Shown in pieces: positions 1-7,311 of a DNA stretch of 36,515 nucleotides (its first letter is position 1; each line of letters begins with the position of its first letter). The notes below the pieces were generated by a model. The model was not told the origin of the DNA and ran no database searches. It worked only from the letters and a program-made list of their open reading frames with translations. Source of the DNA: Anabaena subtropica FACHB-260 (GTDB taxonomy: Bacteria > Cyanobacteriota > Cyanobacteriia > Cyanobacteriales > Nostocaceae). Position numbers and translations under genes: made by a program. The stretch is from NCBI RefSeq assembly GCF_014697105.1, contig NZ_JACJRF010000051.1, forward strand, positions 1 through 36,515. The letters are read 5' to 3'.

Positions 1-68
1 TAGTTTTGTTTACCTCTTTGCTTGCCATTCTTCCGGATATGATGGGAATTACAACGCGGACATTCCAT
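1..68 (-). CDS. IS1-like transposase, N-terminal fragment (runs off window)
   Basis: Reading the minus strand from ATG at 68 gives MECPRCNSHHIRKNGKQRG and then KQNY up to the window edge. The CPxC zinc-finger start followed by KNGKxRGKQNY is the usual N-terminus of IS1-family (InsA-type) transposases in cyanobacteria, where it helps bind the IS ends. Only 23 residues are visible, so the rest of the IS lies outside. The element seems to sit inside cas12k: recognisable Cas12k protein resumes near base 113, so the IS boundary is somewhere between 69 and about 112. I could not define its terminal inverted repeat or target duplication from one end. The family call rests on motif recognition only. 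Confidence 0.7.
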   Translation of the reverse strand, partial: MECPRCNSHHIRKNGKQRGKQN

Positions 69-97
69 GAAGATTCACCCTAATTCATATTCTCATT

Positions 98-388
98 ATG
101 CAACGCCGAAAAAACAGTGAAATTCAAGCAAGAGCTGAACAAAAATGTCCAGATTGCCTGGAAGCACAGAAAAATTATGCCAAACAGTATCGGCATAGTG
201 TCCATCAGTGGAGTTATGGCAGATTGATTGAGTGTGTTCAAACTCAAGCGGCTAAAGCTGGAATTGTTATAGAAGAGGGGAAACAGCCTATCAGAGGAAG
301 CCCACACCAGAAAGCAAAAGAGTTGGCGTTCCCCGAAGGGGTTGCCGCAGGCATCGCTGCCTATAAATCACGCCAAATGGCAGATTGA
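98..388 (+). pseudogene. cas12k: cas12k C-terminal remnant (type V-K CRISPR effector)
   Basis: The frame encodes a stretch that closely matches the C-terminus of Cas12k as I remember it from the Scytonema hofmanni CAST: SEIQARAEQK, YAKQYR, then WSYGRLI, then GIVIEEGKQPIRGSP and KAKELA, ending in AAYKSRQ. Intact Cas12k is about 640 residues; only about 90 are here. The first residues after the nominal ATG (MQRRK) do not look like Cas12k, and a stop lies at 68-70, so the gene is cut upstream, apparently by the IS whose transposase starts at 68. Cas12k is a nuclease-inactive, RNA-guided target binder that works with TniQ, TnsC and TnsB in transposition. An in-frame 24-nt repeat insertion (329-352) adds FPEGVAAG just before the end. 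More cas12k may exist beyond the IS, outside the window. Confidence 0.88.
329..352 (+). repeat. 24-nt dispersed repeat inserted in frame in cas12k
   Basis: The bases at 329-352 encode FPEGVAAG between KELA and IAAYKSR, where Cas12k relatives run straight from KELA into the next helix. The DNA has an inner CCCC-GAA-GGGG hairpin followed by GCCGCAGGC, the look of the small palindromic dispersed repeats common in Nostoc genomes. Its length is a multiple of three, so the frame survives. Confidence 0.6.
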
Positions 389-420
389 CAAAAATTTGAA
401 CCTTGAAAATAAAATAAACT

Positions 421-640
421 AATAGCGCCGCAGTTCATGTTGTAATCAACCCCTGAACTGTGAAAAGTTTGGGTTAGTTTGACTGTGTGAACACAGTCCT
501 GCTTTCTGACCCTAGTAGCTGCCCACCTTGAAGCTGCTGTCTCTTGTAGACAGGAATCAGGTGCGTCCCCAGTAATAGAGGTGCGGGTATACCGCAGTGG
601 TGGCTACCGAATCACCTCCGACCAAGGAGGAACCCACCTT
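421..640 (+). ncRNA. Cas12k tracrRNA
   Basis: The sequence starts AATAGCGCCGCAGTTCATG and runs through conserved blocks I recognise from the published Cas12k tracrRNA: CTGAACTGTGAAAA, GGGTTAGTTTG, GCTTTCTGACCCTAGTAGCT, ACCGCAGTGGTGGCTACCGA and ATCACCTCC. It ends in the anti-repeat AACCCACC at 631-638. Local stems are visible, for example ACTGTGTGAACACAGT at 482-497 and CCTCC/GGAGG around 615-630. It sits about 30 bases after the cas12k stop, the usual place. The anti-repeat pairs perfectly over 8 bases with GGTGGGTT (962-969) of the homing repeat. Both ends are set by similarity from memory and may be off by some bases. It looks intact although cas12k is broken. Confidence 0.88.
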
Positions 641-673
641 AATTATTTTTGAAAGGGGTCAAAGATTCGAGCA

Positions 674-909
674 GTTTCAACTCCCGTTCTTAAATTTAGG
701 AGGGTTGAAAGATTCTTAGAGGAAAAGTTTAGCGCATCCTTGGGTACTTTAAAAACCTTTTCAAGCTGGATGGGTTTAAAGAAACGACAGGGAGCGAGTT
801 AAAGAGCTTTCTATATAAAAGCTTATTGAAGATTGATTACTGACACTTTTTCAAGTAAGCGTAGGCATCGCTCTTTCAACCAACCTCTATCAAGTTCGGG
901 TTGAGTAAG
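674..909 (+). CRISPR. Degenerate type V-K CRISPR array (about three decayed repeats)
   Basis: Repeat 1 (674-711) begins GTTTCAACTCCC and ends AGGAGGGTTGAAAG, the palindromic-ended 37-38-nt form of Cas12k repeats. A 35-nt spacer (712-746) leads to a decayed repeat 2 (747-781), which ends GGATGGGTTTAAAG. A third decayed repeat (about 873-909) begins CTTTCAACCAACC and ends TTCGGGTTGAGTAAG. The 91 nt between repeats 2 and 3 are not one regular spacer and contain a small dispersed repeat (GCGTAGGCATCGCT, 859-872). The repeats have drifted from each other, so the array is probably old and inactive, but the V-K type is clear from its position after the tracrRNA. Confidence 0.7.
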
Positions 910-937
910 CTTTTACATATTTGAGGTTTTAGTAGTT

Positions 938-991
938 GTGCTAAAACTTTGCTAGATTTATGGTGGGTTGAAAGGTAAGGCAGAGGTCTGC
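938..991 (+). ncRNA. Delocalised homing crRNA targeting tRNA-Cys
   Basis: A truncated or atypical repeat ends ATGGTGGGTTGAAAG at 974. It keeps the 3' part that pairs with the tracrRNA anti-repeat but lacks the GTTTCAAC start of array repeats. It is followed by GTAAGGCAGAGGTCTGC (975-991), which is identical to 17 nt of the tRNA-Cys gene (complement of 1148-1164); the next base differs. Short truncated guides of this kind, separate from the main array and aimed at a neighbouring tRNA gene, are the known homing pathway of Cas12k transposons. The 5' limit of the repeat is uncertain. Its intactness contrasts with the decayed array. Confidence 0.87.
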
Positions 992-1019
992 CTTTGTGAT
1001 TAGTATGTTTTTGTGGTTG

Positions 1020-1104
1020 TGACACATAATCTGTTAACAGTGACATCAATTTGTTAAACATGACATCAATCTGTTAACAGTGACAAATAATTAGTTAATG
1101 TACA
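1020..1104. mobile_element. Transposon terminus with four tandem ~20-bp TnsB-like sites
   Basis: Four tandem units start with TGACA: 1020-1040, 1041-1060, 1061-1080 and 1081-1104. The first three share TGACAnnnAATnTGTTAAnA, and the last runs into the terminal TGTACA. Tn7-like elements carry arrays of 20-22-bp TnsB sites in their ends, and Cas12k transposons end in TGTACA, so this fits the outer end of the element. It is the end on the cas12k side. Confidence 0.82.
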
Positions 1105-1109
1105 TTTAA
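1105..1109. other. Possible 5-bp target site duplication (TTTAA)
   Basis: These five bases lie directly outside the TGTACA terminus and one base before the tRNA 3' end. Tn7-like insertion makes 5-bp duplications. The partner copy would be beyond the other transposon end, outside the window, so this is inferred from position only. Confidence 0.45.
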
Positions 1110-1110
1110 A

Positions 1111-1181
<71 letters not shown>

Positions 1182-1586
1182 GTACTCTACAGCTTATAAT
1201 CATAGCATCTTTTTATGCAATTTTGCATCTTCAGGCTGCAAAAATTCTGTTATTTCTGTGCTGGTTCAAAAATATAGGGATACCAGTTTAAAAATAGCAT
1301 TTACACTTCTATTGATGAGTGTCGTAAAATACAAAAAAATTATAATTTACTCCTTAAGATAGATGAAAATATGAAAATGAGTGAAAAAGTATAAAAAGAA
1401 ACAAAAATTTGTATACATTAATTTACTTAACATATAGTAAATAAAAGCTAAATTATATACCTGATATGAGATTGCCTATTGCCTCGTTGATGAGTTAAAA
1501 AATGAATTTACTACTCAGTTGATATTGTTGCTCATTTCCCAAAAGGAGAATCAGATATCAATACGCACAAGTTTCTGAACCTAAAA
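1182..1586. other. AT-rich intergenic region
   Basis: It lies between the tRNA-Cys 5' end and the cpdA-like gene and should hold the promoters of both. It is very AT-rich. AAAAGGAGAA at 1541-1550 resembles a ribosome site but is too far (about 36 bases) from the ATG at 1587 to be its own. I see no gene, repeat or clear terminator. Confidence 0.5.
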
Positions 1587-2387
1587 ATGGATGAAAAGTC
1601 TCCCATCTCGATTGCTCAAGTAACAGATACACATCTGTTAGCTTCAGAAAGTCAACGATTACAAGGAATATCTACTACAGAGTCCTTCTTAGCTGTGATG
1701 AAGCGCTTAGAGGAACTAAGACCAGAATTAGACTTACTGCTGATGACGGGAGATTTATCTGGGGACAGTACGCCAGAATCATATGAAAATCTACAACACC
1801 ACTTGAATTCAGTCCAAATACCGACTTATTGGCTACCCGGAAATCATGACTGTGCGATCGCAATGGATACAATATTAAATCAAGGCATGGTTTCCCGACG
1901 TAAATCTTTTCAACGTGGGAATTGGAATTTCATTCTCCTTAACTCTTGTGTACCTGAGTCTGTGCATGGTTATTTATCAGCTACAATCCTAGAGTGGCTA
2001 GACGCTGAGTTAAAAATATCGAGTGACAGACCCACCTTACTAGCACTACATCATGCTCCTTTACTAGTAAATTCTGCATGGATAGATACTAGCTGTCTGC
2101 AAAATTCTGAAGAATTTTTGGCGATTGTTGATCGTCATCCACAAGTCAAGCTAGTCTTATTCGGTCACATTCACCAGGAATTTCAACACCAGCGCCACAT
2201 TGTTAACTACTTAGGTTCTCCCTCAACTTGCTATCAGTTCCAGTCGAAAAGTCCCACTTTTGCGATTAACCCAGAATCACCCGGTTTTCGTTTGTTGAAA
2301 CTATACCCTGATGGCACATGGGAAACTGAAATTGAGCGAGTTCCTTATTCTGTCCCTATAGATTCAGTGGTAACTGTATCTTACTAA
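1587..2387 (+). CDS. cpdA: CpdA-like cyclic nucleotide phosphodiesterase (metallophosphoesterase)
   Basis: The 266-residue protein has all metallophosphoesterase blocks in order: TDTH (Asp14, His16), TGD (Asp56), GNHD (Asn86-His87-Asp88), HH (155-156) and GHIH (His194, His196). These residues bind the two metal ions. The arrangement and length fit the class III cAMP phosphodiesterase family (CpdA/Icc), cytoplasmic enzymes that hydrolyse 3',5'-cAMP. Cyanobacteria use cAMP as a light and motility signal, which makes the role plausible, but family members also act on other phosphodiesters. ATG at 1587 is used; the nearby ATG at 1591 is out of frame. No strong Shine-Dalgarno site is seen directly upstream. 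The gene stands alone between tRNA-Cys and the convergent cpcT. Confidence 0.82.
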   Translation: MDEKSPISIAQVTDTHLLASESQRLQGISTTESFLAVMKRLEELRPELDLLLMTGDLSGDSTPESYENLQHHLNSVQIPTYWLPGNHDCAIAMDTILNQGMVSRRKSFQRGNWNFILLNSCVPESVHGYLSATILEWLDAELKISSDRPTLLALHHAPLLVNSAWIDTSCLQNSEEFLAIVDRHPQVKLVLFGHIHQEFQHQRHIVNYLGSPSTCYQFQSKSPTFAINPESPGFRLLKLYPDGTWETEIERVPYSVPIDSVVTVSY

Positions 2388-2509
2388 GTATCGCTTTGCT
2401 TAATTCTTGTAACTTCTTTAAACGCAGAGTATTACCAAGGTGAATTCGCTACAATTAATTAAATGTTGTACTCAGCAATAAGTACTCAATTCTTGGTCGG
2501 TATTATTAT

Positions 2510-3112
2510 TCACGCATCAGTATTTATTTTTACTTCATCAGCAAAACTCTGGTAACGCACAAAATAGAATGGCCCAGCGACAGAACCCCAGATATGTTCA
2601 TCGGTGTCTAAATCTCGTCCTCGGTCAAGACTGATAAATTTCTCTTGATTAATTTCAAATTCGCTATCCAAGTAAGTCTTTTGTCCCTTGCGAAAAACGA
2701 TACAACCTTTTCCTGGTTCTACCATGCCTTTAAAGGAGTTACCAGTCCACTCTACAATCATGTTACAGCCTGGTAGTTTTTCCAGTGATTCACTAGTTAA
2801 AGCTTTCAAGCGATTGAGATCACGAGATGCACCCCCAAAGTTTTCTTCTTGCTTAAGAGTATAATTTTCAATGTGGATGCGATCGCCTACAGTTATCAGC
2901 TTTAGTACCCGCAAACGATAGGGGTCATTCAGCATATAGTCATACGCTTGTTCAACAAAAAAGCCTACTCCAGATAATACTTCCCACGGTAAGGGACGCA
3001 TACACACGCGAATATGAGCATAAAAGGGCGGATTTTCAAAAGCTTGTGCTTGATTACTAAAATCTGCTGCCATCCACCGTGCTAAGGTGGCAATGTCTGT
3101 AGAGTGAGTCAT
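2510..3112 (-). CDS. cpcT: CpcT-type phycobiliprotein chromophore lyase
   Basis: The 200-residue protein belongs to the CpcT/CpeT family. It starts MTHSTDIATLARWMAADFSN and contains the family stretches FYAHIRVCMRPLPW, YDYMLNDPYRLRV and FYFVRYQSF near the C-terminus. It closely resembles the CpcT lyase of Anabaena PCC 7120, which attaches phycocyanobilin to Cys-155 (153) of the phycocyanin and phycoerythrocyanin beta subunits in phycobilisome assembly. An upstream in-frame start at 3181 would add 23 residues of repeat-derived, non-conserved sequence, so the ATG at 3112 is preferred. It is not next to cpc genes here and appears to be transcribed alone. CpeT (phycoerythrin lyase) is the main alternative, but there are no phycoerythrin genes nearby. 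Confidence 0.87.
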   Translation of the reverse strand: MTHSTDIATLARWMAADFSNQAQAFENPPFYAHIRVCMRPLPWEVLSGVGFFVEQAYDYMLNDPYRLRVLKLITVGDRIHIENYTLKQEENFGGASRDLNRLKALTSESLEKLPGCNMIVEWTGNSFKGMVEPGKGCIVFRKGQKTYLDSEFEINQEKFISLDRGRDLDTDEHIWGSVAGPFYFVRYQSFADEVKINTDA

Positions 3113-3564
3113 GACATTAGGTTTATTAAAACATATCTGAGAATATTCTAAAACGTAATGGGGACTGGGGATTGGGGACAAATCAATTCAAAATTCAAGA
3201 TTATACTAATTTGAAAAATGAGTGCGATCGATGGAATTAAAATCCAAAATAGTATTTAAGGACTTCCAGATAAAAAAATATCCAACTAGGTTGGGTGCGC
3301 TACTTGCGAGAAAACTTAGCTGTACCAAGAAATTATTCATACTGACGCACCCTACTAAGCGTCAATTTGCCATAATCTATTTTTTGGTGTTCCCTTAGAG
3401 ATTGGGGATATTTATTGAGAGTTGATGCGTCAGGTGAATTTGCAGTTAAAGTTATTAGGCATAGAAGTACTTATGCCTAAGAGATGACTGAAAAATGGGT
3501 TCCGAGTTGAAACTCTTACTCAGAACTCAGCACTGTCTAATACCTATACAATTGTAAAATTCCT
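3113..3564. other. Divergent intergenic region with a MITE-like element
   Basis: It lies between cpcT and the TPR gene, which are transcribed away from each other, and must hold both promoters. It contains heptamer-type repeats (GGGGATTGGGG-like and ATTCAAAATTCAAG around 3165-3200), a HIP1-like GCGATCG at 3222, and the inverted-repeat element at 3257-3397. No gene is evident. Confidence 0.5.
3257..3397. repeat. MITE-like element, family A copy 1
   Basis: The left end reads TAAGGACTTCCAGATAAAAA, and the right end read on the other strand is TAAGGGAACACCAAAAAATA. Inside, GGGTGCG (3292) and CGCACCC (3346) form a second inverted pair. The 141-bp size, near-matching ends and a second copy at 9671-9791 suggest a non-autonomous element. 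Confidence 0.6.
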
Positions 3565-4803
3565 ATGCTACGGCGCTTAAGTGTCATTATTACAACCGCT
3601 ATTATCTGGCAAATTAGCAGTTCTTTGACGCTAGCTAGAAGTAACGATCCCCAACAAGCAGATAGATTTCCCCCTAGTCCATTGGAAATCACCACGCCTG
3701 ATCCACTTTTACCACCTTTGCGTGATCAACAACAGCTAACTTCCGCAGAACAGCAAAAATTAGAAGCGGCGCTAGACGAGTTAAATCAACAAGCAGCAGC
3801 ACAACTGCAAGGTGGGGATAGTGTAGCGGCTTTTGACATTTGGAATCGTGAACTACGTTTGCGACGCTATTTAGGAGCTGTGGCTGAAGTAACAGCATTG
3901 TCAAGAGTTGGTGATATTGCTTGGAATCAAAACAATCGCCAACAATTACAATATATTACTCAACGCTTACAAGCAATTCAAAAACAGGCACAACCTCAAA
4001 ACAAAAATGTGCAGAACAGCGTAGATTTACCATTGCTGCAAGCATTAGGTGTAGCTTATCAAAAAGTGCGATCGCCAAAAAGTGCGATCGCAGTATACAA
4101 CGAAGTTTTAGCCACAGTCCGACAGCAACAAAATTTAGTAGCAGAAGTAGATACCTTAAAAACAATTGGAGAATTAAATCTGATTTGGTTTGATTATCCC
4201 CAAGCCGCTACCGCCTACGAGGAACTGTTAAAATTAGCTTCTTCTAGGGGTGAGAGCCAGAATGAGTTAACATACTTGCAACAGCTAGCTTATATTTATC
4301 AGCAGTCTAAGCAAGCACAGCAATCAATTGATGTATTGAGTAAGCTAAAGGCTATTTATTCCCAGAATAATAATCTTACTCAATTGCCTACCTTACAGCT
4401 AGCGATCGCTACTAATTATGAAACCCTAGCCAGGGAAAATCCGGCTTTACTACAAGAAGCTTTTCAAAACTATCAAGAAGCTTACACCACTGCGTGGCAA
4501 TTACAACAGTATGCGGGTGCAGCTGAAGCTATCCAGAAATTAATCCCCTTGTACCGTTCTCAAGGACAACTAGATGAAGCCTTGCAAACCAGCGAAATCC
4601 TTATACAGATACAAGCACGAGCCGCTAACTTTTATGGAATGATGCAAGCTTATGACCAAATAGGGCAATTATATTTAGAGCGCAAAGAATACCCGCAAGC
4701 AGTCACAGCATTTCAAAAAGGTTTAGAACTGGCACAACAATTAAAACATCAGGAAGCCTATTTTACTGAACAAGTTGAAAAGGCAACGAAAGCAAGTTCT
4801 TAA
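3565..4803 (+). CDS. Exported tetratricopeptide-repeat protein
   Basis: The 412-residue protein starts with a signal peptide (basic MLRR, hydrophobic residues 5-22, likely cut near residue 25 after LTLA). A Pro-rich linker follows (residues 30-55), then helical repeats to the end. Several are recognisable TPR units with alanine and tyrosine at the usual places, for example PKSAIAVYNEVLATV, YPQAATAYEELLKLA, LDEALQTSEILIQI and YPQAVTAFQKGLELA. TPR arrays bind other proteins; no enzymatic domain is seen. The signal peptide places it in the periplasm or thylakoid lumen. Two HIP1 octamers lie 16 bp apart inside the gene (4068-4075 and 4084-4091) within a short direct repeat that encodes VRSPKSAI. 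The specific partner is unknown. Confidence 0.8.
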   Translation: MLRRLSVIITTAIIWQISSSLTLARSNDPQQADRFPPSPLEITTPDPLLPPLRDQQQLTSAEQQKLEAALDELNQQAAAQLQGGDSVAAFDIWNRELRLRRYLGAVAEVTALSRVGDIAWNQNNRQQLQYITQRLQAIQKQAQPQNKNVQNSVDLPLLQALGVAYQKVRSPKSAIAVYNEVLATVRQQQNLVAEVDTLKTIGELNLIWFDYPQAATAYEELLKLASSRGESQNELTYLQQLAYIYQQSKQAQQSIDVLSKLKAIYSQNNNLTQLPTLQLAIATNYETLARENPALLQEAFQNYQEAYTTAWQLQQYAGAAEAIQKLIPLYRSQGQLDEALQTSEILIQIQARAANFYGMMQAYDQIGQLYLERKEYPQAVTAFQKGLELAQQLKHQEAYFTEQVEKATKASS

Positions 4804-4927
4804 CATAGCAATTCTATCTAAATTTGTGAGAATCGAAACGTTACAAAACTTTCCATTGAGATAAAGTACATTATCCTCGCTTCTACTCTCTCTCACCTAT
4901 AAAATATAGTGCAACTAACCGATAAAC

Positions 4928-4950
4928 CCCGACTTCTCACAAAAGTCGGG
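4928..4950 (-). terminator. Hairpin after the FemAB-like gene
   Basis: CCCGACTT (4928-4935) pairs with AAGTCGGG (4943-4950), a perfect 8-bp stem five bases past the stop codon of the minus-strand gene at 4955. The run after it on that strand is GTTTATC, only weakly T-rich, so termination is plausible but not certain. Confidence 0.5.
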
Positions 4951-4954
4951 AATC

Positions 4955-6169
4955 TTATAGCTCACGAATGATTGAAGATTCACCATTGACTATCGACTGT
5001 TGACTAAAAGGTAACTCTGCATTCATTGCCGCAATTTCCTGCTCTTCTAATTGATTCACCTCACTAATGTAAGGACGTAAAATCTGACCTAGACGACCAT
5101 TATAAAAGCGATGGAGACTGTAATTAGGTGCAGCCGGGAAACCACGACGTTTTTTATGTCGTCCACCAGCGCCAGGGTCAAAAGTTTGAATACCGTTAGC
5201 GATCGCCCACTCAATTGGTGCATAATAACAAGCATCAAAATGTAAGCAATCAATGTCTTGAAAACTACCCCAATAGCGACCGTAGAGGCGATCGTCTTTA
5301 AACAAACAAAAAGACATACCTAGAGGCTGGCGAGCATCTTGCTGATGATAAGCAGCAAAAAATACAACCCGATGGCGATAATCATGGTGTAACTGCTCAA
5401 AAAATCGCTTTGTTAGGTACTTGCTACCCCACCAACCAAACTTGTCACAAGTATCAGCATAAAACTGATACATCAAAGTAAATAAAGACTTAGGAATTGC
5501 ATCGCCAGTCACTGCTTGCAGTTGTAAACCCGCTTTTTCCACAGTTTTACGCTCGCGCTTAATATTGCGACGCTGATTAGCATTAAACACCATCAAGTAA
5601 TCATCAAAAGTCTGAAAGCCTGAATTTTCCCAAATAAAACTATGGTGTAACCAAGCCGTAAAACCTTGTCTTTCTAGTACTGGTCGCCATTCGGGATCAA
5701 CATAGAGAAAATGGCAACTAGAAATCTGATTTTTTACACAGAAAGAGTCAATTTCATGCACCATCATTGCAGTGATTTCATCTTCATCTTCCCCACTGGC
5801 AATTAAAAACCGATAACCTTCAGCCGGGGTGAATGGTGTCATACCCAAGAGTTTGGGATAATACTGCACACCAATACGTTCTGCTAACTCTGCCCACTGA
5901 TGATCAAAAACAAACTCACCATAACTATGTCCTTTAATATACAGTGGAGCCGCAGCAATCAGTGTTCTGTCTCGCCAAAGTGTCAAGTGATTTGGTAGCC
6001 AGCCAGTTTTAGCTGTAGCACTCTGGGAAGTTTCCAAATTATTCAGCCAATCCCACTCCAAAAAAGGAGTTTTTAAAGGTAGCGCCAAAGCATCCCAAGC
6101 ATCTTGGGGTACTTCAGTGATTTTATTAATCCAAACGCTGGAATAGCGAGGCTTGATTTGTTCAACCAT
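4955..6169 (-). CDS. FemAB-like GNAT-fold N-acyltransferase (DUF482/COG3146 type)
   Basis: With the start at 6169 the protein has 404 residues and begins MVEQIKPRYSSVWINKITEV. It shows the family pattern: PFLEWDWLNNLE near the N-terminus, LYIKGHSYGEFVFDHQWAE, NANQRRNIKRERK in the middle, and FDACYYAPIEWAIANGIQTFDPGAGGRHKKRRGF near the C-terminus, with the conserved FDPG-GxHK block. The family is related to the FemAB aminoacyl transferases and has a double GNAT fold; its substrates are largely unknown, with peptidoglycan-related roles proposed. A longer frame reaching 6277 exists, but its extra 36 residues cross a tandem repeat (6203-6224) and overlap the upstream gene, so it is rejected. It probably forms an operon with the RibD-C gene 67 bp upstream. 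Confidence 0.8.
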   Translation of the reverse strand: MVEQIKPRYSSVWINKITEVPQDAWDALALPLKTPFLEWDWLNNLETSQSATAKTGWLPNHLTLWRDRTLIAAAPLYIKGHSYGEFVFDHQWAELAERIGVQYYPKLLGMTPFTPAEGYRFLIASGEDEDEITAMMVHEIDSFCVKNQISSCHFLYVDPEWRPVLERQGFTAWLHHSFIWENSGFQTFDDYLMVFNANQRRNIKRERKTVEKAGLQLQAVTGDAIPKSLFTLMYQFYADTCDKFGWWGSKYLTKRFFEQLHHDYRHRVVFFAAYHQQDARQPLGMSFCLFKDDRLYGRYWGSFQDIDCLHFDACYYAPIEWAIANGIQTFDPGAGGRHKKRRGFPAAPNYSLHRFYNGRLGQILRPYISEVNQLEEQEIAAMNAELPFSQQSIVNGESSIIREL

Positions 6170-6202
6170 ATTTGGGGCGTAGGGAGTAGGGGAGAGAAAA
6201 AC

Positions 6203-6224
6203 TAATGACCAATGACCAATGACT
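6203..6224. repeat. Short tandem heptamer repeat (AATGACC)
   Basis: About three units of AATGACC lie in the 67-bp spacer between two co-directional genes. Such heptamer arrays are typical of heterocyst-forming cyanobacteria. Confidence 0.8.
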
Positions 6225-6236
6225 AATTTAATCCAT

Positions 6237-6920
6237 CTACCGTTGTAGTCGATAGTGTAGGAAAACTTCGTGTTCAACTTTTTCTACTTCCAGTAGTTGA
6301 AGACGGGGGGCTAATTGTGATAAGAATCCTTTACCATCTACTGGTGTGGGTGCAGTTGCACCACCTAAAATCAATGGACAGACAGTAAGCCAAAATTCAT
6401 CTATTAAATCTAATTCCAGCATAGAAGCAACTAATTCTCCCCCGCCCAAGACCACCAAGTGTGTTATTTGTAGTGATGTTAGTTGCTGTAAAACAGCGAT
6501 AGTATCTATCTCTCCTGTTGGGGTTTCAAAAACCAAAATTTGCTCAAATTCTGAGCGTCCTTGCCAAAAGTTATGACCTGATGTTGTAGTGACTAACCAA
6601 CGCCTGATTGGCTGTTGAAAAAACCTAATTTCCGGATTGAGGTTAGCAGAATGTGTAATTACTATATGAATTGGTTGTGCAGGCTTGCTTTCTTGTTGGC
6701 GACGTTGCAGCAGAACTGTATCTGATACGGTCAGTGTTGTACCATAGGCTCGGAGAGTACCAGCACCTATCAAAACGGCATCAGAGGCAGCGATTTGTTG
6801 TTCTAAGTGTGATTTATCAACACCTGTGCCAAATCGAGCAGGCGATCGCCTAACATCTGATATCTTGCCATCTGCACTCATTGCCAAAACTACTGTGGTG
6901 TGAGGACGATATTGCACCAT
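6237..6920 (-). CDS. RibD C-terminal-domain reductase (riboflavin/DHFR-like)
   Basis: The 227-residue single-domain protein matches the RibD_C reductase fold: VVLAMSADGKISD near the N-terminus, then FGTGVDKSHLEQQIAASDAVLIGAGT, later THLVVLGGGELVASMLE and DEFWLTVCPLILGGA. The GGG loop and the SADGKIS start are NADPH and substrate-binding features of 5-amino-6-(5-phosphoribosylamino)uracil reductases, step two of riboflavin synthesis. There is no deaminase domain, so this is a stand-alone reductase. Whether it serves riboflavin synthesis or another reduction cannot be told here. Its partner downstream is the FemAB-like gene. Start ATG at 6920 keeps the conserved N-terminal strand complete. Confidence 0.8.
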   Translation of the reverse strand: MVQYRPHTTVVLAMSADGKISDVRRSPARFGTGVDKSHLEQQIAASDAVLIGAGTLRAYGTTLTVSDTVLLQRRQQESKPAQPIHIVITHSANLNPEIRFFQQPIRRWLVTTTSGHNFWQGRSEFEQILVFETPTGEIDTIAVLQQLTSLQITHLVVLGGGELVASMLELDLIDEFWLTVCPLILGGATAPTPVDGKGFLSQLAPRLQLLEVEKVEHEVFLHYRLQR

Positions 6921-7311
6921 GAGGTTGGTTTAATAGTTTTGCTATTCTATTTACTAATAAATGATGGCAGAAGCGAGAATATCATAACTCTACGTAAAAT
7001 CCAAAATAAACTGTAAGTTTCTCCCACCTTGTAACTTACTTTTCTTGGTCGGCGCAAGCCTACTCGCAGGGTATGCGCGAATTTTTAATTTTGCAATCCG
7101 CCACACGGTACTATATCCGTATGCAACACCAATCACAACTACATCTAACGTGCATAAGTTTTTGTATATTACACTGCTTTTTGTCTATTAAATATTTGAT
7201 ACTTTTATTTCCTGATAACAAATTTATGATAACTTCATAAAATGTCTCCTTTAGCTAGTCTAATTGCCTGTGTTTTCTGTTGTGATTTGCAGTTGCGAAG
7301 TGAGACACTAG
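6921..7311. other. Divergent intergenic region
   Basis: It lies between the RibD-C gene and the histidine kinase gene, which are read away from each other. A small dispersed repeat with GGCGCAAGCC and GGGTATGCGCGAA lies around 7050-7081. The rest is AT-rich. No coding frame or clear terminator is seen. Confidence 0.45.

Larger units (their letters stand above)
98..1104 (+). mobile_element. Cas12k-side end of a type V-K CRISPR-associated transposon
   Basis: This segment holds, in order and all on the plus strand, the cas12k 3' end, the Cas12k tracrRNA, a decayed CRISPR array, a truncated homing repeat-spacer and a transposon terminus ending TGTACA at 1104. It is followed by tRNA-Cys. This is the architecture known for Cas12k transposons at tRNA attachment sites. 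The transposition genes tnsB, tnsC and tniQ, the cargo and the other end are not in the window, so completeness cannot be judged. The interruption of cas12k by an IS suggests that this copy no longer makes a working effector unless one is supplied in trans. Confidence 0.85.

Noticed and set aside
80-307. 75-codon minus-strand frame opposite the cas12k remnant
   Set aside because: It is a shadow of the Cas12k frame; its composition has no domain and its neighbour frame matches a known protein.
876-1061. 61-codon minus-strand frame at the transposon end
   Set aside because: It runs through CRISPR repeat, homing spacer and terminal repeats, which explain the sequence.
4955-6277. Longer start for the FemAB-like protein at 6277
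   Set aside because: The extra 36 residues cross a tandem heptamer repeat and overlap the upstream gene; conserved sequence begins after 6169.
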